Assembly (NCBI RefSeq): GCF_023065955.2
Contig: NW_026622997.1
Span: 16,720,001 to 16,784,000 of the forward strand
Direction of reading: 5' to 3'
Length of the DNA: 64,000 bases
From: Ursus arctos
Lineage: Eukaryota; Chordata; Mammalia; Carnivora; Ursidae
Each line of letters begins with the position of its first letter. The first letter of the stretch is position 1. The notes beneath the pieces are model-generated. The model searched no databases. It was not told the origin of the DNA and saw only the letters and a program-made list of their open reading frames with translations. Of this stretch, positions 33,110 through 45,350 are shown piece by piece. The position numbers were made by a program, and so were the translations under genes.

Positions 33110-33415
33110 CCATGTTTGCATTTTCGGTGAATGTTTGCTGAACACCTCTATGTCCAGCCTCTGCTCTAGGAGCAGCAGTGACCAACATAGAAAATAGTGC
33201 TCCTCTCCTGGGAGCTGCCCCATGGTAAGAAAGCAGATAGTAAATGCACAATAGGTTTCATAATATGCAGATCGTGATAGTGTCGTGAAGAAAAATAAAG
33301 ACAAGGCGGATAGAAGGTGAAGGGACAGATGGGCAATATGCTCATATAAAGGGTGGTTGAGGAAGGTTTCTCTGATAATGACACTTGAACAGAGGTCCCA
33401 AAGGGGTGTTAATAT
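33110..33415 (-). mobile_element. L2 LINE fragment, minus strand
   Basis: 'ggtgaatgtttgctgaacac', 'tatgtccagcctctgctcta', 'cctctcctgggagctgcccc', 'agcagatagtaaatgcac', 'gaggaaggtttctctgataa' and 'tgacacttgaacagaggtcc' are in the order of the L2 complement. Confidence 0.65.
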
Positions 33416-34656
33416 ACATGTGTATATGTATGAAAGTAGGTGAGTTGGTATAGACATTTATTTAAATGTACATATTTACATATATATACTTATATATTCA
33501 TGTATTTGCATTATAGATTACAGTTAGAAATCAGAGAATAATGAGGTCTGACATCATCCTGAAAAAATTAAATCTGCAGAGTAATTTTTATTACTGAGGA
33601 AACTCAAATACTCAAAAATTCAAATGCTGCAGACACTGCATTCATGCCCATTTATTTAAAGCTATCTATAATTGTGCAAATTTCAGTGTTTGTGTCTTAG
33701 AAATTAGCATATTATGATCCCGTTCTCCCATTTTATATTCAAAATCTTGAAAATTTAACGTGAGGCTAAGATTCTTTTGAACTCTGAGGCTTTTTAGACG
33801 CCATTAAAATGGAATTCAAGGTTTAGGGACATTAAATAGAGTTGTACATTCTTGAGCTTGATATTCCCACTATATTTGTTCCTTAAATAAAAGCTTTTCT
33901 CAGGGAGCAATCATCAAAGGAATTCTGAAGCTTCTCTATCTTGACTACACCTACGTGTTTGCTATTTTTGGCAAGCTCTCTCCTAGTCAAAAACATGCTT
34001 AGATTTTAGATTTTTCTTGCTTCTAGTGAAGTTCGTGAGATTTGTCATTTTAATTTTATCTTCAAAAATGTATTTTTTTCCCCTAAGGTCATTATCAACT
34101 CTCGCCTCATGTTAAAAAGAGAGAGAGGAAGAGAGAAGGAGAAAGAAAGAGAAAGAAAGGAAAAGATGAATATTAAGGACCATTCACGTTAGGCGTTGCA
34201 GTCTGCACTGCACTATTTCTCAAGTGCTCTGATATGAGATTATTAACTTGGTGTTTCAGGAGTGTTTCAGAATTAAAATTGAACATATGTCAAATGTTTC
34301 ATTGTGTGACAGTTGGCAACCATTCCCACCAGTCCTGTTCTAGAGTTTTATTGGGTTATAAAATCTGGTGACTGCAAAGCTTTGTACATAATTTTTCCTG
34401 TGTTCAGGTTTGTTATTTTTTCTGTGATTGGCATTTTTTAAAGAAAGCCATTTGGCAGGGGGCATGGGTGAACTGAAAGGCATAGCTCAGGACTCTGTCT
34501 TTTTCTCCATCCTTCTTGTATACCAAGAAAGCATAAGGAAAACATAATGTGTCATTCATTGTTTGAAATGAAATGCAAAGTCACACAGAGAAGAAAATTT
34601 TTGTAAACCCTTGGGCTGGAAGACACTTAGTGCTCCAAATTCTGATTATATTGATT
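33416..34656. other. No recognised repeat family
   Basis: An AT/ATG-rich patch at 33415-33510 with TACATGTGTATATG-like words. A purine tract lies at 34114-34166. The rest is unique. Confidence 0.45.
34114..34166 (+). repeat. GA/GAAA purine tract
   Basis: About 50 nt of A and G only, with GAGA and GAAA units. Confidence 0.9.
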
Positions 34657-34672
34657 AAGAAACCAAACCCAG

Positions 34673-34882
34673 GGGGCGCCTGGGTGGCGCAGTCGTTAAG
34701 CATCTGCCTTCAGCTCAGGGCGTGATCCTGGTGTTCCGGGATCGAGCCCCACATCAGGCTTCTCCGCTAGGAGCCTGCTTCTTCCTCTCCCACTCCCCCT
34801 GCTTGTGTTCCCTCTCTCGCTGGCTGTCTCTATCTCTGTCAAATAAATAAATAAAATATTTAAAAAAAAAAAAAAAAAGAAA
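34673..34882 (+). mobile_element. Can-SINE, young subtype, plus strand
   Basis: Starts 'ggggcgcctgggtggcgcag', then 'tcgttaagcatctgccttca', 'gctcagggcgtgatcctggt', the young CT tract, 'ctgtcaaataaataaataaa' and an A17-type tail. Perfect 16-bp TSD 'aagaaaccaaacccag' at 34657-34672 and 34883-34898. One of the youngest insertions. Confidence 0.97.
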
Positions 34883-34898
34883 AAGAAACCAAACCCAG

Positions 34899-35284
34899 AA
34901 AGGTGAAGTGGCTTTTTGAGTTAATTTAGTGGTAGAAGCTGCATCAGAATCCCAGATTTGTCGTTACCAACCTTGTGGTGTTTCAACTGTAACGTTTCAT
35001 TGTCCAAAGTCGAGAGGAAAATATATGGTGTGAATCAGCTTTTACAAGACATACTCACATTTCTGTTTTCTTTAATGGGGCACCAAATTTTCCACACAAT
35101 CAATATCACTTTCCCGAAGCTGCTTCTACAACTACCCTATGGCAGTTAGTAATTTGAGTGAGAATTCAGTGTGAATTCATATGAACTATGAATAAATTTA
35201 ACCCGAGAAATATTTACTGTGCATCATGAAAATGCTGGGCCCCTTGCTAAGTCCTGGAGATATAAAGAGAAATAAGATGGGAAA
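34899..35284. other. Unassigned; weak L2 complement at 35195-35280
   Basis: 'gagaaatatttactgtgcat' and 'ctaagtcctggagatataaa' hint at a short L2 complement just before the MIR. Confidence 0.4.
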
Positions 35285-35470
35285 GGCAGAGTTTGGAGTC
35301 AGAGAGCCTTGGGCTTGAATCCTGGTTCAGCCACTCAGCAGCTGTGTGGCCTTGGAAAAATAAGTTAACCTCTCTGAGCTTCACCTCACTTGGCCTATTT
35401 CTGAGGACAAAATGAAACATGCCACTTTGTAAAATGCCTAGTCCGTTTCACCCATTGTAGACCCTCGCAT
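35285..35470 (+). mobile_element. MIR SINE
   Basis: Good MIR match: 'tttggagtcagagagccttg', 'ggcttgaatcctggttcagc', 'cactcagcagctgtgtggcc', 'ttaacctctctgagcttca', then a diverged 3' part. Confidence 0.85.
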
Positions 35471-35799
35471 GTGAGACATACCCTCTATAACTCACAGATT
35501 AATCAAAATAGTAAGAGACCAAAGTGTGAACAGATGACAGTGGTACAATTTGATAAACCTGCCAGGAGTTACTGCTGAAGTGCACAGGGCATCCTTGGGT
35601 TATCCTAAAAGGATGTGTCAGGAGGAGCAGGAGAGGTGTTTGAATAGGGAAACCATTTGCCCAGCAGACAGGGATAAGGAAGAAAATTCCAAAACAAGGG
35701 AAATGCCCAAACAGATCACAAGCCTGAATGTGTGGGGCATAGAATGACACTGTTTAATAGAAATAAATGAAGCAAAATTTTCTAGTAGTCACATTTTTT

Positions 35800-36002
35800 T
35801 TAAAGATTTATTTATTTATTTGAGAGAGAGAGAGAGAGTGAGCAAGTGGGGCGGGGGGGCAGTGGGAAAGGGAGGGGGAGAGAAGCAGACTCCCCGATGA
35901 GCACGGAGCCCAACTCCGGGCTCCCTCTCACGCCCCCGAGATCATGATCTGAGCCGAAATTGAGAGTCACCTGCTTAACCGACGGAGCCATTGAGGCACT
36001 CC
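35800..36002 (-). mobile_element. Can-SINE, minus strand
   Basis: Tail complement 'aaagatttatttatttattt', GA tract, G7 patch, 'agaagcagactccccgatga', 'gagatcatgatctgagccga', then a decayed head complement. The 19-bp TSD 'tctagtagtcacatttttt' at 35781-35799 matches 36003-36021 with two mismatches. Confidence 0.94.
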
Positions 36003-36289
36003 TCTAATAGCCACATTTTTTAAAGAGAAAAATGGAAATGAATTTTAAGACTATATTTTACTTAAATATGTATCTAAAGTGGTATGTATCAACATGTCCT
36101 CCGTATAAAAAGTTAATGAGATAGTTCACATTCTTTTCCCCATACTAAGCGTTTGAAATGCAGTGTGTATTTTCACTCACAGCACATCTGAATTCATACC
36201 GGACACATCTGAGGTCCGCAGTAGTCACATGTGGCTGGTGGCTCCCACCGTGGACAGCGTCGATATAGAACTGCGGGTGTGTGGGTAGA

Positions 36290-36477
36290 AAGGAGCTGGG
36301 GGGTTAGAGAGGAAGGCAGGGACCGGATGACAGGGGGCCTTGCAATGAACTTGACATTTTTAAGTAGGAGAGTTATATAACCACATCTGTAACTTACAAA
36401 GATCACCCTGGGGGAGAGGGAGTTCGAAAGAGGGACCAGCCCTCAGGAGGCTGTCACAAATGATCTAGGTAGACTGT
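36290..36477 (-). mobile_element. L2 LINE internal fragment, minus strand
   Basis: 'gaccggatgacagggggcct', 'tgcaatgaacttgacatttt', 'taagtaggagagttatataa' and 'aaagatcaccctggg' follow the L2 complement upstream of the 3' end. It abuts a MER5A. Confidence 0.65.
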
Positions 36478-36645
36478 TGCTTCTCAAACTTCAATGTGCA
36501 CATGGGTAATCTGAGGATCTTGTTAAATTAAATTCTAATATTCTAGGTCAGGGATGGGGCCTGAGAGTCTGTATTACTAACAAGCTCCCCAGGGGATGTT
36601 CATCCTCCTGGTTCACGGGATCGCACTTTGCATAGCAAGGATCTA
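36478..36645 (+). mobile_element. MER5A-type hAT DNA transposon remnant
   Basis: 'tgcttctcaaacttcaatgt', 'ggatcttgttaaattaaa', 'tggggcctgagagtctgtat', 'tactaacaagctccccaggg'. This non-autonomous hAT-Charlie element is full length or nearly so, with decayed terminal repeats. It encodes no transposase. Confidence 0.8.
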
Positions 36646-38439
36646 GAATAAAAAGTAGAAAATAACGTAAAGGATTATTTTGCCTAGAGAGAAGGAAGAA
36701 CCTCTAGTTAATAATCAAAATGCAAACAAATGGCCCGGATTCTTTATAGTCCAGAACTAGCTACTTAGTGCTAAGCCCCTTTTGAAGTCACTCCTTCTCC
36801 GGGAACTCGCTGTGTCAATTAAGAATGTGAATGACAACCATTATCTTGCATTTCAATTTTGTTAACCTTTCCAGGAAGCTCATTAATTCATGTTAAAAGG
36901 ATAAAGACATTTTGGGCACAAACTGCCTGTGATTTAATGCTCCCGGGGAAGAACATTTCCAGTCACAAATAAGTTGAAAACCACAAGACTGTAACAAAAT
37001 TGCCCACGTAGGGGTTCAATGTATGACTAATGGGTCCTAGTGTTTGACGCAGGTAACGTGTCACCAAGTGATGAGGCAGCAGAAGTCAGGGATAGGAAAT
37101 GACAACAAAACCGGTACATTTTTCATTGTGTCCATATACATTAAGTAATTTGGGAGAGGTCAGTTGACTGATATGGAGAGTAACTCTGATATGGAGATAC
37201 GGTTTTTGAAGTTTATTTTATGTACTTTACACCTCCACTTTTTAGAAGGCAAAGTATATTAGCCCATTGTGCTGACTTTTTCCTCTTTCTTTCCTTTTCT
37301 TTCCATTTCATTCTTTTCTTTCTTTTCCTTTTTCTTTTTTTTTTTTCCTTTTTCTTTTTGGAGGGGTGGGTGGTGGTAATAGAGAATTTTCTTCAGGGAA
37401 AAATTCCTGATAGAAATTCTGTCTTCCCTTAACCGGAATTGATATTTTAGGAAAATGAATCTTCTAGTCCGTGGAGAAACCTAAGTTATTGTTTTTGGAA
37501 TTCCTTAAAAGTTCCCAAATGATTCTTGGCCATTCCGTGAAGTTAAGTAGATAAAGAATTAATATGTTAAATTAGGATTCCAACATATGTACATCTGTGT
37601 TCGTTGGGAATGCAAAGAGTTAAATTGCATAACTTACTTAAACTTTGCCAAGGTCAACAAAGCTGATTTTTTTTTTCTTGATTAAGTTGAAAGAGCCACA
37701 GAAGGAAGGAAAAAACCCACTATTTAGGGGATGTATATATTGGGGAGACTTAATTGCTGTTATTTCTAAATATATGTATTTTCTTCTATAATATTTTGAG
37801 TGCCCTCTGACTTAAGTAAGAATGTGTGTGCTTTTTGGTTTAGAGTAGTTATGTATAAAACTCAATTTGGGTCCAAACAGTTAGGGCAAGAAAGCATTTT
37901 CCTTTTGCCAGGGCGTGCTACTTGGAAGATCGCTTGATGCCCAGGATGGTTACGTTGCTGTCTCCTGAGACCTAGTGGTGGCAGCTTCTCCCCTGCCCGC
38001 TGCCTGAGGGCTAGCCCAGTGCCCTCATAGCCGTGCTGGATACAGCAAGAAGGGTCTTTAAGACACCATTGCAGAATGAACCACACATTTCGATGTCTTA
38101 ATTTCCAGACATGTGGTATTCAATCAATCACTAATTTTCTTCCCATCTTTGATTTCTAGGTCAGATTCCCAACATACCCACTAGGTACTGGTGCCCAGAG
38201 TTTCCAAAACATTTAAGGGAGAGAAGTATGGTGGGAGGAATAATCTAGGGTAAATGAAGGTAAAATCATAGAAAAGAACACTGGTGGGGACTTACGGCAG
38301 GTGAACAGTGGGACACTTCCAAAGGCTAGAGTCCACAGGCAAGGTTGAAGCAGAAATAAGAGGCACCTATATCTATCTTTGCCCTTTGTGTTCCAGACCC
38401 TGGGCTGACACGTCCGCAAAAATCTCAGGTACTCTGCAC
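36646..38439. other. Unique sequence with a pyrimidine tract
   Basis: 36800-36960 is an AT-rich block with the homeodomain-like words 'cattaattcatg' and 'gatttaatg'. The rest has no recognised feature apart from the tract at 37276-37359. Confidence 0.4.
37276..37359 (+). repeat. Polypyrimidine (T/C) tract
   Basis: About 84 nt of CTTT and CCTTTT words with almost no purines. It gives a Phe/Leu/Ser-rich spurious frame. Confidence 0.9.
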
Positions 38440-38565
38440 ACCAGCACCGAAGGGCAGTGATTGTTATTTCCATTTTACAGAAGAGAACAATGAGCCTCAG
38501 AAATACTAATTAAGTTACTCGAGGGCACAAATGTTTCAGTGGCAGCACCTTCCTTCTTGAGGGTT
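38440..38565 (-). mobile_element. MIR SINE fragment, minus strand
   Basis: 'gttatttccattttacagaa', 'gagaacaatgagcctcagaa' and 'gttactcgagggcacaaatg' are in the order of the MIR complement. Confidence 0.65.
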
Positions 38566-39597
38566 TTCAGAAAGAGTAGACATCCTGCTTTCTAATTAGG
38601 GGAATGTGTCTTGTGCTGCATACTTTGGATAGTCGCTTAAGAGGTCAGCATATTGCAAAGGAAGGTGTCTTCATTGCTGGCTCATTTCCAGAGCATAACT
38701 TTCATTTTCTTGGAAATTTTGATGCATAATTAGCATGTGTACTGGCACAGTGGCAGAACAAATTCACAAGGTTTCAAAAGGTCGACAGTGTAGGCCCTTT
38801 CCTAAATCTGCCTGGTGGCCGTGTATGGTCTGCCTGTTTTTTTAGTCTAGTTGGTTGATCATTCCAAAAAGAATTCTGCCAGTTCTACTTGAAAGAATAT
38901 TCAGATTCTTTCCACTTAAAACTGTTCTCCTTTCTTTCCTTTGTGAAGATCTCCAGGTAGCAACTTAAGAGCATTTCATTGATTTGAGATTATGTCAAGT
39001 TGCAAAAAGGCTGAGTGACACCTTCTAAATGTCATACTCTACAATAGTCACTTTGGGGAAAAGCAATATCCTTTTTTTTAATTTGACCTTTCTTGGGAAC
39101 ATGTTTGGTACATGTGATTCACTTCAGTTTTCCTCAAGTCATCTACATAAAAGATTTATAAAAGGATCTCCACCAGGGTGAAATTTCATCATGAGGCATG
39201 GAAAGAATGTTTTACAAATGCCACAGTGTGATGAAAGGTAAGGCCATGTATCAAGCTGGGGTCACCCTAGAGATAGCACTCATACGCAGAGAATTCACCA
39301 TCACGGCTTTTTATCTAATAAATGCCACCCAAATCAAAATGCATATGTAAATGAGACATTCTTAGCTTTCAAAGTTAGAACCAGCTATTAGGTCTTCGAA
39401 ATATTAGATATTTCTCCCACAATTTCTTTTCTGGGTGAAAAAATAACTATGTTGTCTTCTTGCTATAATAAGAAAAGCATCTCTTCATACTCTCTAGGTG
39501 TCTCTACTACCAACATTTGGACAGATTCCCCAAGAAATGATAAAACTAACTATATTGTTTGGAGGAGTAGATAAGAAGCCCATTATGAAGACACCTT
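38566..39597. other. No recognised feature
   Basis: Unique AT-rich sequence. Confidence 0.45.
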
Positions 39598-39809
39598 ACA
39601 GGGGCGCCTGGGTGGCTCAGTCAGTTTAGCAACCAACTCTTGATTTCAGCTCAGGTCAAGATCTCAGGGTCCTGGAATCAAGCCCCACCTTGGGCTCTGC
39701 GCTCAGGGCAGAGTTTGCTGGAGATTCTCTCCCTCTCCCTCTGCCTCTGTTCCTCCTCCTGCTAACACATGTGCTCTGTCTCTAAAATAAATAAAATCTT
39801 AAAAAAGAA
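39598..39809 (+). mobile_element. Can-SINE, plus strand
   Basis: 'ggggcgcctgggtggctcag', 'tcagtttagcaaccaactct', 'tgatttcagctcaggtcaag', CT tract, 'ctaaaataaataaaatctta'. The 10-bp TSD 'gaagacacct' lies at 39588-39597 and 39810-39819. Confidence 0.95.
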
Positions 39810-40089
39810 GAAGACACCTCCATCTTATAACTCAGATTCATTGCTAGAAACTGACATGACACAAATTTCTGAAGTGTCAGTAATCTCAGCAGTCCTGGCC
39901 AAGCTGTAAAGCTGTGTGGTTAGACCTTTTAATCGTCTGGTGTTGATAACGTTTTCATCGTGAGGTAACCTAAATTTAATATGACCTTGAAAAGAAAGGA
40001 AAGGGGATTTTGATAGAATTTTTCATGGGCAAACTTTTATCCAAGTGGCCATTTCTACTGAAAGGCATAGAAGAGAGGTAGCTGAAGAT

Positions 40090-40345
40090 GATGCTGTTAA
40101 TAACAGCAGTAATAACTCAGAACTCATTATGTTCTGGTGCTATCGTATGTTATTCTATGTTACAGTTCACAAAAATTTTCACGTACTTTATTTACTTTAA
40201 TCTTTCCATCAACATTGTGTACAAGTTTTTAAATCTTATTATTCTCATTTTGTTGATGAAGACATTGATGCCAAAATAAAAAACAGGCGCTGCGCTAGAC
40301 CGCAGGTCTTCTGACCGCTGATCCCATAGTCATTCCATTACTCCT
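40090..40345 (-). mobile_element. MIR SINE, near full length, minus strand
   Basis: 'aactcattatgttctggtgc', 'tactttatttactttaatct', 'cttattattctcattttgtt', 'gatgaagacattgatgcc' and 'gcaggtcttctgaccgctga' are in the MIR complement order. Confidence 0.75.
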
Positions 40346-41289
40346 TTGAGAAGGAACAAAGAATAGTCATATGAGCAAGAAGTAGTGAGAAAGAAAAATT
40401 TTAAACTCCTTAACCTTATTGTCTCTATGCTAGATGATTACACTTTTTCTTGGTTAGAATCAGGGTTGGGATATAAATCCCTAGAATTAATTTTTTTTTA
40501 ATCCAGAGATTGGCATTCCATATGCGCAAAAGAAAACATCTCAAAGATGGGGCGTCTCACCAAAAAGCTACAACCCAAGAGCAATGGTGGTCGAGCTCTT
40601 GCATGTCTTGCACACATGCAAGAGACACACTTGATCCTTTGGCATTTTGGGTTATTACACCCTTTTCCTAGCCTCCAGTTCAATAAATTGATTTTACGTC
40701 TCATTGTATGCCATCGTCCTTTCTCTTAAAGTCAGAGTGATTCCCTAATTTTAATATGGGCAGTTCATTAGAGAAGTCATAACAAAGAAAGTGAGGTGTG
40801 TGATCTAGAAAATTCTGAGTTAAAGAAGTTTAAAAGTCAATTTGAATAGCTCATTTTTCAGGGACCCTTCTCAGTTTCTAAGTGGCGAACTGTGCTAATA
40901 AATCTTTGAGTGTAGTATTTTTAAAAATAAGGTGAGGTTATCAGGAAGATAATATACAGTAGTTATGGACAGGGGTTTGTTAGGGCCCTTGATTTTTTGT
41001 ATTCAAGATACTCAAGCTAAAGACAAATGTAATGGTGTGCCTTAAATTAATAATTTGTATTAGTAAAGTGATTTAGAGAAAGATTTTGAGCTTGCTAATA
41101 TATTTTGACAATAGTTGAAAGGGGAGGCTCTACAAAAGACTGGAAAGATGGGTACAAATGAATCATCGGCAATCTACTTTGGCAGTAAACCTCAATTGCG
41201 CATGTCAAGTCAATGAGATGGTCAAGAGGACCACAGGACCAATGGTCCAGTCAGCACTGCGGGCACTACATGCCCCCTTGAACCAGATT
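40346..41289. other. No recognised feature
   Basis: Unique AT-rich sequence. A C-free T/A patch lies at 40490. Confidence 0.4.
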
Positions 41290-41412
41290 TTGGCAGACTT
41301 CAACTACTCAACCAGGTTATGGCTTGGGCATCTCATTTTCATAAAGAAGGTAGGCAAAGGAGAACGAGTTCAGAAAGGGGCCACAAAAATAATTATGAGG
41401 GTTCACTTGTAA
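41290..41412 (+). mobile_element. Possible CR1/L3-type LINE scrap
   Basis: The 84-codon frame ending here translates to ERVQKGATKII, which resembles the ERVQ-RATK segment seen near the C-terminus of CR1/L3 reverse transcriptases. Upstream residues match poorly. A separate 'tatcatagagatcatctaga' at about 41580 could be an L3/MIR3 tail in the other orientation. Confidence 0.35.
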
Positions 41413-43404
41413 GAATAAAAATAAAAAAGAACAGAATATCCTTACTGCTTGGCTGACAGCTCTGCCAGGGCACGGATGGCAGAAGGGGGAGGAATTAATT
41501 GCAAAAAAGGAGCTAAGAAGTCTGTAGAAGTTTGGGAAGGAAGCATTTAGCAGAATCCTGGAACTTTAAAGCTGTAAGGTATCATAGAGATCATCTAGAG
41601 ATTTGGTTGGAATTAATGAGGTTAAATTAAGCTGGGAAAATGAGATAAAAAGCAAGAAAAACCTTCTGCAAATGAGAACTACTTAATAATGCTTTATTGA
41701 GCCAAGTAGAACTCTTGCTCAGTTCTTCCTTCATATCATAGGACCCTAGAATATGATATTCCCTTTGCAACATTTAAGCCAATACCTTTACTAATATGAC
41801 TGGAAGATTAAGCCACTGAGAAGTGACTTAATAAATTGTTGTCAGATCCAGTCTTTTGATATCTAGTTAGCATTACTTATACCCTACTTGTAGCCTCACC
41901 TGATTCAGATTTATGGAGTTGCATAGAGAACATATAATTTCTAGGCTCTGGTGTGATCATTTAACCTCACACAACCCTTTAAATTTATATACCCCTTGAG
42001 TCATAGGAAGTGGAGCTATATATTATGTAATTAAACTTATATAGCCAGTTAATGCCAAAGATGATGAGTAGATACTAACTTCTACCTATGCTCTTCTATT
42101 TCCAGCCTAACTTAGTTATTGGGGAAAAAAGAAAAACATTTTTAAGTCCCTATTAGTTTGTAGTCCTCATTAGCAATTTATGATAGTGTACAAGAAAAAG
42201 AGCCTAGGAACAAAAAGCTACACACAAAATTAATCATTTTTATGTTCTGGCAAATGGAATATGTAACTAGGGGAAAATAGAAGCTGGACAAGGCTAATTT
42301 TAAAAAGAAAAGAGGTATGGATAAGTATCAAAAGAGGAGCTATTTTAGATATGGCTGGCCTGATCCAAGTGATTCTAAGAAATTTGGAAAACACTGACTA
42401 CTGACTTCATTAAATCTAAAATGCTATCAATTATAGGATGTACCATTATTTTATCTGCCACCAACAAAGAGACAACCAATTAAATTGTGACACAATGCTG
42501 TCTTATCTCATCAATTTTAAGATGCATCTTGCTTTCTGAAATGTTAAAATGTTTCTTAAAATGCACATAGTATCATCAATGAAATACTGTATCTTAAGCT
42601 TAAACACACAGCAATTGATTAGGTCTCTCAACTCCGAGTTGACTGTCTTCCCGGGGAAAGCCCTTGACACCCCAGGCCCTCATTGCTATCATTTTATTCT
42701 GAGAGGAGAAATTTTTAAAGAGACTGTGAGTTTGGGGGTTTATTCTCCTTGGTTAAGAGAAAATTGATTTCTAGTTCATTCTCTGTTCTTGGATGACAAG
42801 AGTGGCAAAATAAAAACCTTCTGTGAAGATCACTGATCTATGTGGCTTTTCAGGAAGGAGGAGACACATTCCATTATACAGTGAAGAGGAACGTGCATGT
42901 TAAAATATCAGGCTGCCCTTTCAACGCTTGTGTATTCACTGGTGACTGCTACCAAGCTGCACGGTCTTATCTGTGCTCTGCTGGAGGGTGCTGCTCTTTG
43001 ATCTCATTATCTTATCACTTCTCTGTGTGTCCTCTTGTTGGAAAGTCTTTGTGTCAATACTGCCACACTCGGTAACTCTCAGAAGTCCAGTGCCTTTGAG
43101 CCAAGCAGGGAAGCTAATCAGGACCGAAGTGCTGGGAGGAGGCGGGAGGGCTTTAGACGTGAGATCTGTCTGCTCTAGGTCTCCTCTTGCACCTTGGCAC
43201 CTGCACCACTAGTCCTAACCAGCCCACCACCCTTCACTGGGAAGGGGGGAAGGAGGAGGCAGATTAGGGAAGACGGGGAGTTCACACTTGAACTTCAAGT
43301 GTAAAGGTTTTATAAATAGGAAAAAGAAACACGTTACTGCCTATCCATACTAAAACATGCTAGGAGCATTGGGAGTGCGACCATACTCTTTTCTAAATTT
43401 CTCT
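41413..43404. other. No recognised feature, 2 kb
   Basis: Unique AT-rich sequence. A GC-richer patch at 43080-43260 holds no CpG island and no recognisable frame. Confidence 0.4.
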
Positions 43405-43429
43405 AAGCTGTGCTCTAATTCAGAGTTTC
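43405..43429 (-). mobile_element. MER20 terminal piece, separated by L1
   Basis: 'cagagtttccca' at about 43418 fits the outer end of the MER20 whose remainder starts at 43611. Confidence 0.5.
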
Positions 43430-43610
43430 CCATTTTTTTTATAATGATTTTTTATTATATTATGTTAGTCACCATACAGTACATCCCCGGTTTCCGATGT
43501 AAGGCTCGATGATTCATTAGTTGCGTATAACACCCAGTACACCATGCAATACGTGCCCTCCTTACTACCCATCACCGGCCTATCCCATTCCCCCACCCCC
43601 CTCCCCTCTG
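43430..43610 (-). mobile_element. L1 3' UTR, minus strand, inside MER20
   Basis: T-rich start, 'ttatgttagtcaccatacag', 'acaccatgcaatacgtgccc', 'cccatcaccggcctatccca', C-rich block to 43610. 5'-truncated in the 3' UTR. No TSD was found; see findings. Confidence 0.88.
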
Positions 43611-43830
43611 ACACTACTGACATTTGGGGACAGGTAATGATTTGTTGGAAGGAGTGGGGGCTGCTCTGGGTACTATAGGACGTTTAGCTGCATCACTAGG
43701 CTTCAGATGTGGATTACACTCCTACCCTAATTGCAACAACCAAAACTCTCTCCATTGCCAATGTCCTCCAGAAGGCAAAATTACCTCCTCACCTCTCTCC
43801 ATATGAGAACCTCCGCTCTAATCTCTCCAG
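43611..43830 (-). mobile_element. MER20-type hAT remnant, minus strand
   Basis: 'acactactgacatttgggga', 'ggggctgctctgggtactat', 'aggacgtttagctgcatcac', 'caacaaccaaaactctctcc', 'attgccaatgtcctccagaa'. Non-autonomous, no transposase. Confidence 0.8.
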
Positions 43831-44929
43831 AAAGAAAAGCTGCAGGGCATGGAGTAAAACTCCAAATAGTAACAAATGATCAGTCACTCCTCTACAAAGA
43901 GCTAAAAGGATTCCTTACTCTAGAATTGACCAATGCCAAGCAGAGAGGGGGAAAAAATGATTACCATCACTTGCAAAATATTGTTTGGAATTGCCTTGTG
44001 TCTCTTCGACTTCTTTTGCTCTTAGTTTAAAATGAAATAAATGCCCATTGAATTATATGCCAATTGAATTATCTGATGATCCTCATATTTAACTCAGAGA
44101 AAACAACTCTGCATTTTATTCAGTGACCTCAAAGAGGTGCTTTGAAGTGTTGACTTACGTTTATATGTCTTTGAAAATTCTTTTGTCCCATCAATTTTCC
44201 CAAGTTCTTCCCCTGTGTTCTGTCTTGCTTGGGATGGCTCAGGCACTGACAGCCAAAGAAATGAGAAAGCATAGTGCATGAGTTTAGATACCTGAAAGGA
44301 AAGAATTCACTGAAATCAGATTTATTTGAAAGTTGATGATTGGTCCCATTACACAATGATCTTTGCTGTATGAAATCATTTCTTATAGAAATTTTAATAA
44401 ATATTATTTTATTAAGTATTACTTTTTGTCACTTAGAGTAGACATCAATTGACCACACTAGTATGAAAATACTCACTCCAAAAAATGAATAATTATTAAC
44501 CCATAGAAATTTATTCAGACACTTTGTTGTAATTTACATGGTTTTTGCTACAAACTTGCTCAGTAACGGCGATGACTATTTCATGTGCTGTTCAGAATCT
44601 CACCTCTCTTATGCTCAGCATATGTGTTGCAAAAGAATTTTCCTTTTTGGTTATATGTGGGTTGTTTGGGACTGGGCTTTTAACATTTTTTGGTAAAGTC
44701 TGGGGCAAAAATTTATCAAACTATCTTATTAGTTAAGTCAGAAAACTTTATCACAGAGGAAATGACTCATCTGTACTCTTGAAAATATCACACTTGGAAG
44801 CCATCAATTAACACATTGTATGGAATTTACTTAACAATGCTTTTTGAGGTGTCAAACTCTTCAACTCCTTTCTAAAATAAATCTCTACTTACGTGATCTG
44901 GTTTACTTGAGGTCATAGGGCCACAATGA
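43831..44929. other. No recognised feature
   Basis: Unique AT-rich sequence. A short near-duplicate 'cattgaattat/caattgaattat' lies at 44045-44072. Confidence 0.4.
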
Positions 44930-45350
44930 CTTCACTTTTCTAGAAGCATGAAGCATGTGTGCAGCTTCAACAATCTCTACATGGTCACCTCCATTCATAC
45001 CTCAGTCCCCCTTCTGCCTCCAATGACATGCTCAGAAAGACACTAATGACTGATGGTCAACTTGAATGGCCTCCTGTTTGCTTCCTTACATTGTAGTCGT
45101 GTTTGCCACTGTTAACTACAGTTCCTTCATGGAATTCCCATTGACTTTATAATGCTGCTTTCCTCTCCTCTTCCTCCTCCCCAACTCCCAATGTCCAAGA
45201 TGCCTCTTCTTCCTCAGTAATCATGTCTCTCTCTGTGTTGTAGACTTGATCCAGTTCTCATTCTCTACCGTGTCTTCGAAATCCTACCCAGCCTCAGGGC
45301 TTTAGTGTAATGCCTCCCACACATACAGATTTGGAGTTCCTAATCCGGCT
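44930..45350 (+). mobile_element. Diverged L2 ORF2 fragment, plus strand
   Basis: 'gactgatggtcaacttgaat', 'tttgccactgttaactacag' and 'ttccttcatggaattccc' follow the L2 region that encodes the end of the reverse transcriptase. Broken by many changes. Confidence 0.45.

Noticed and set aside
37970..37990. Possible CTCF site 'cctagtggtggcag'
   Set aside because: It matches the right half of the motif, but several core positions differ; too weak to call.
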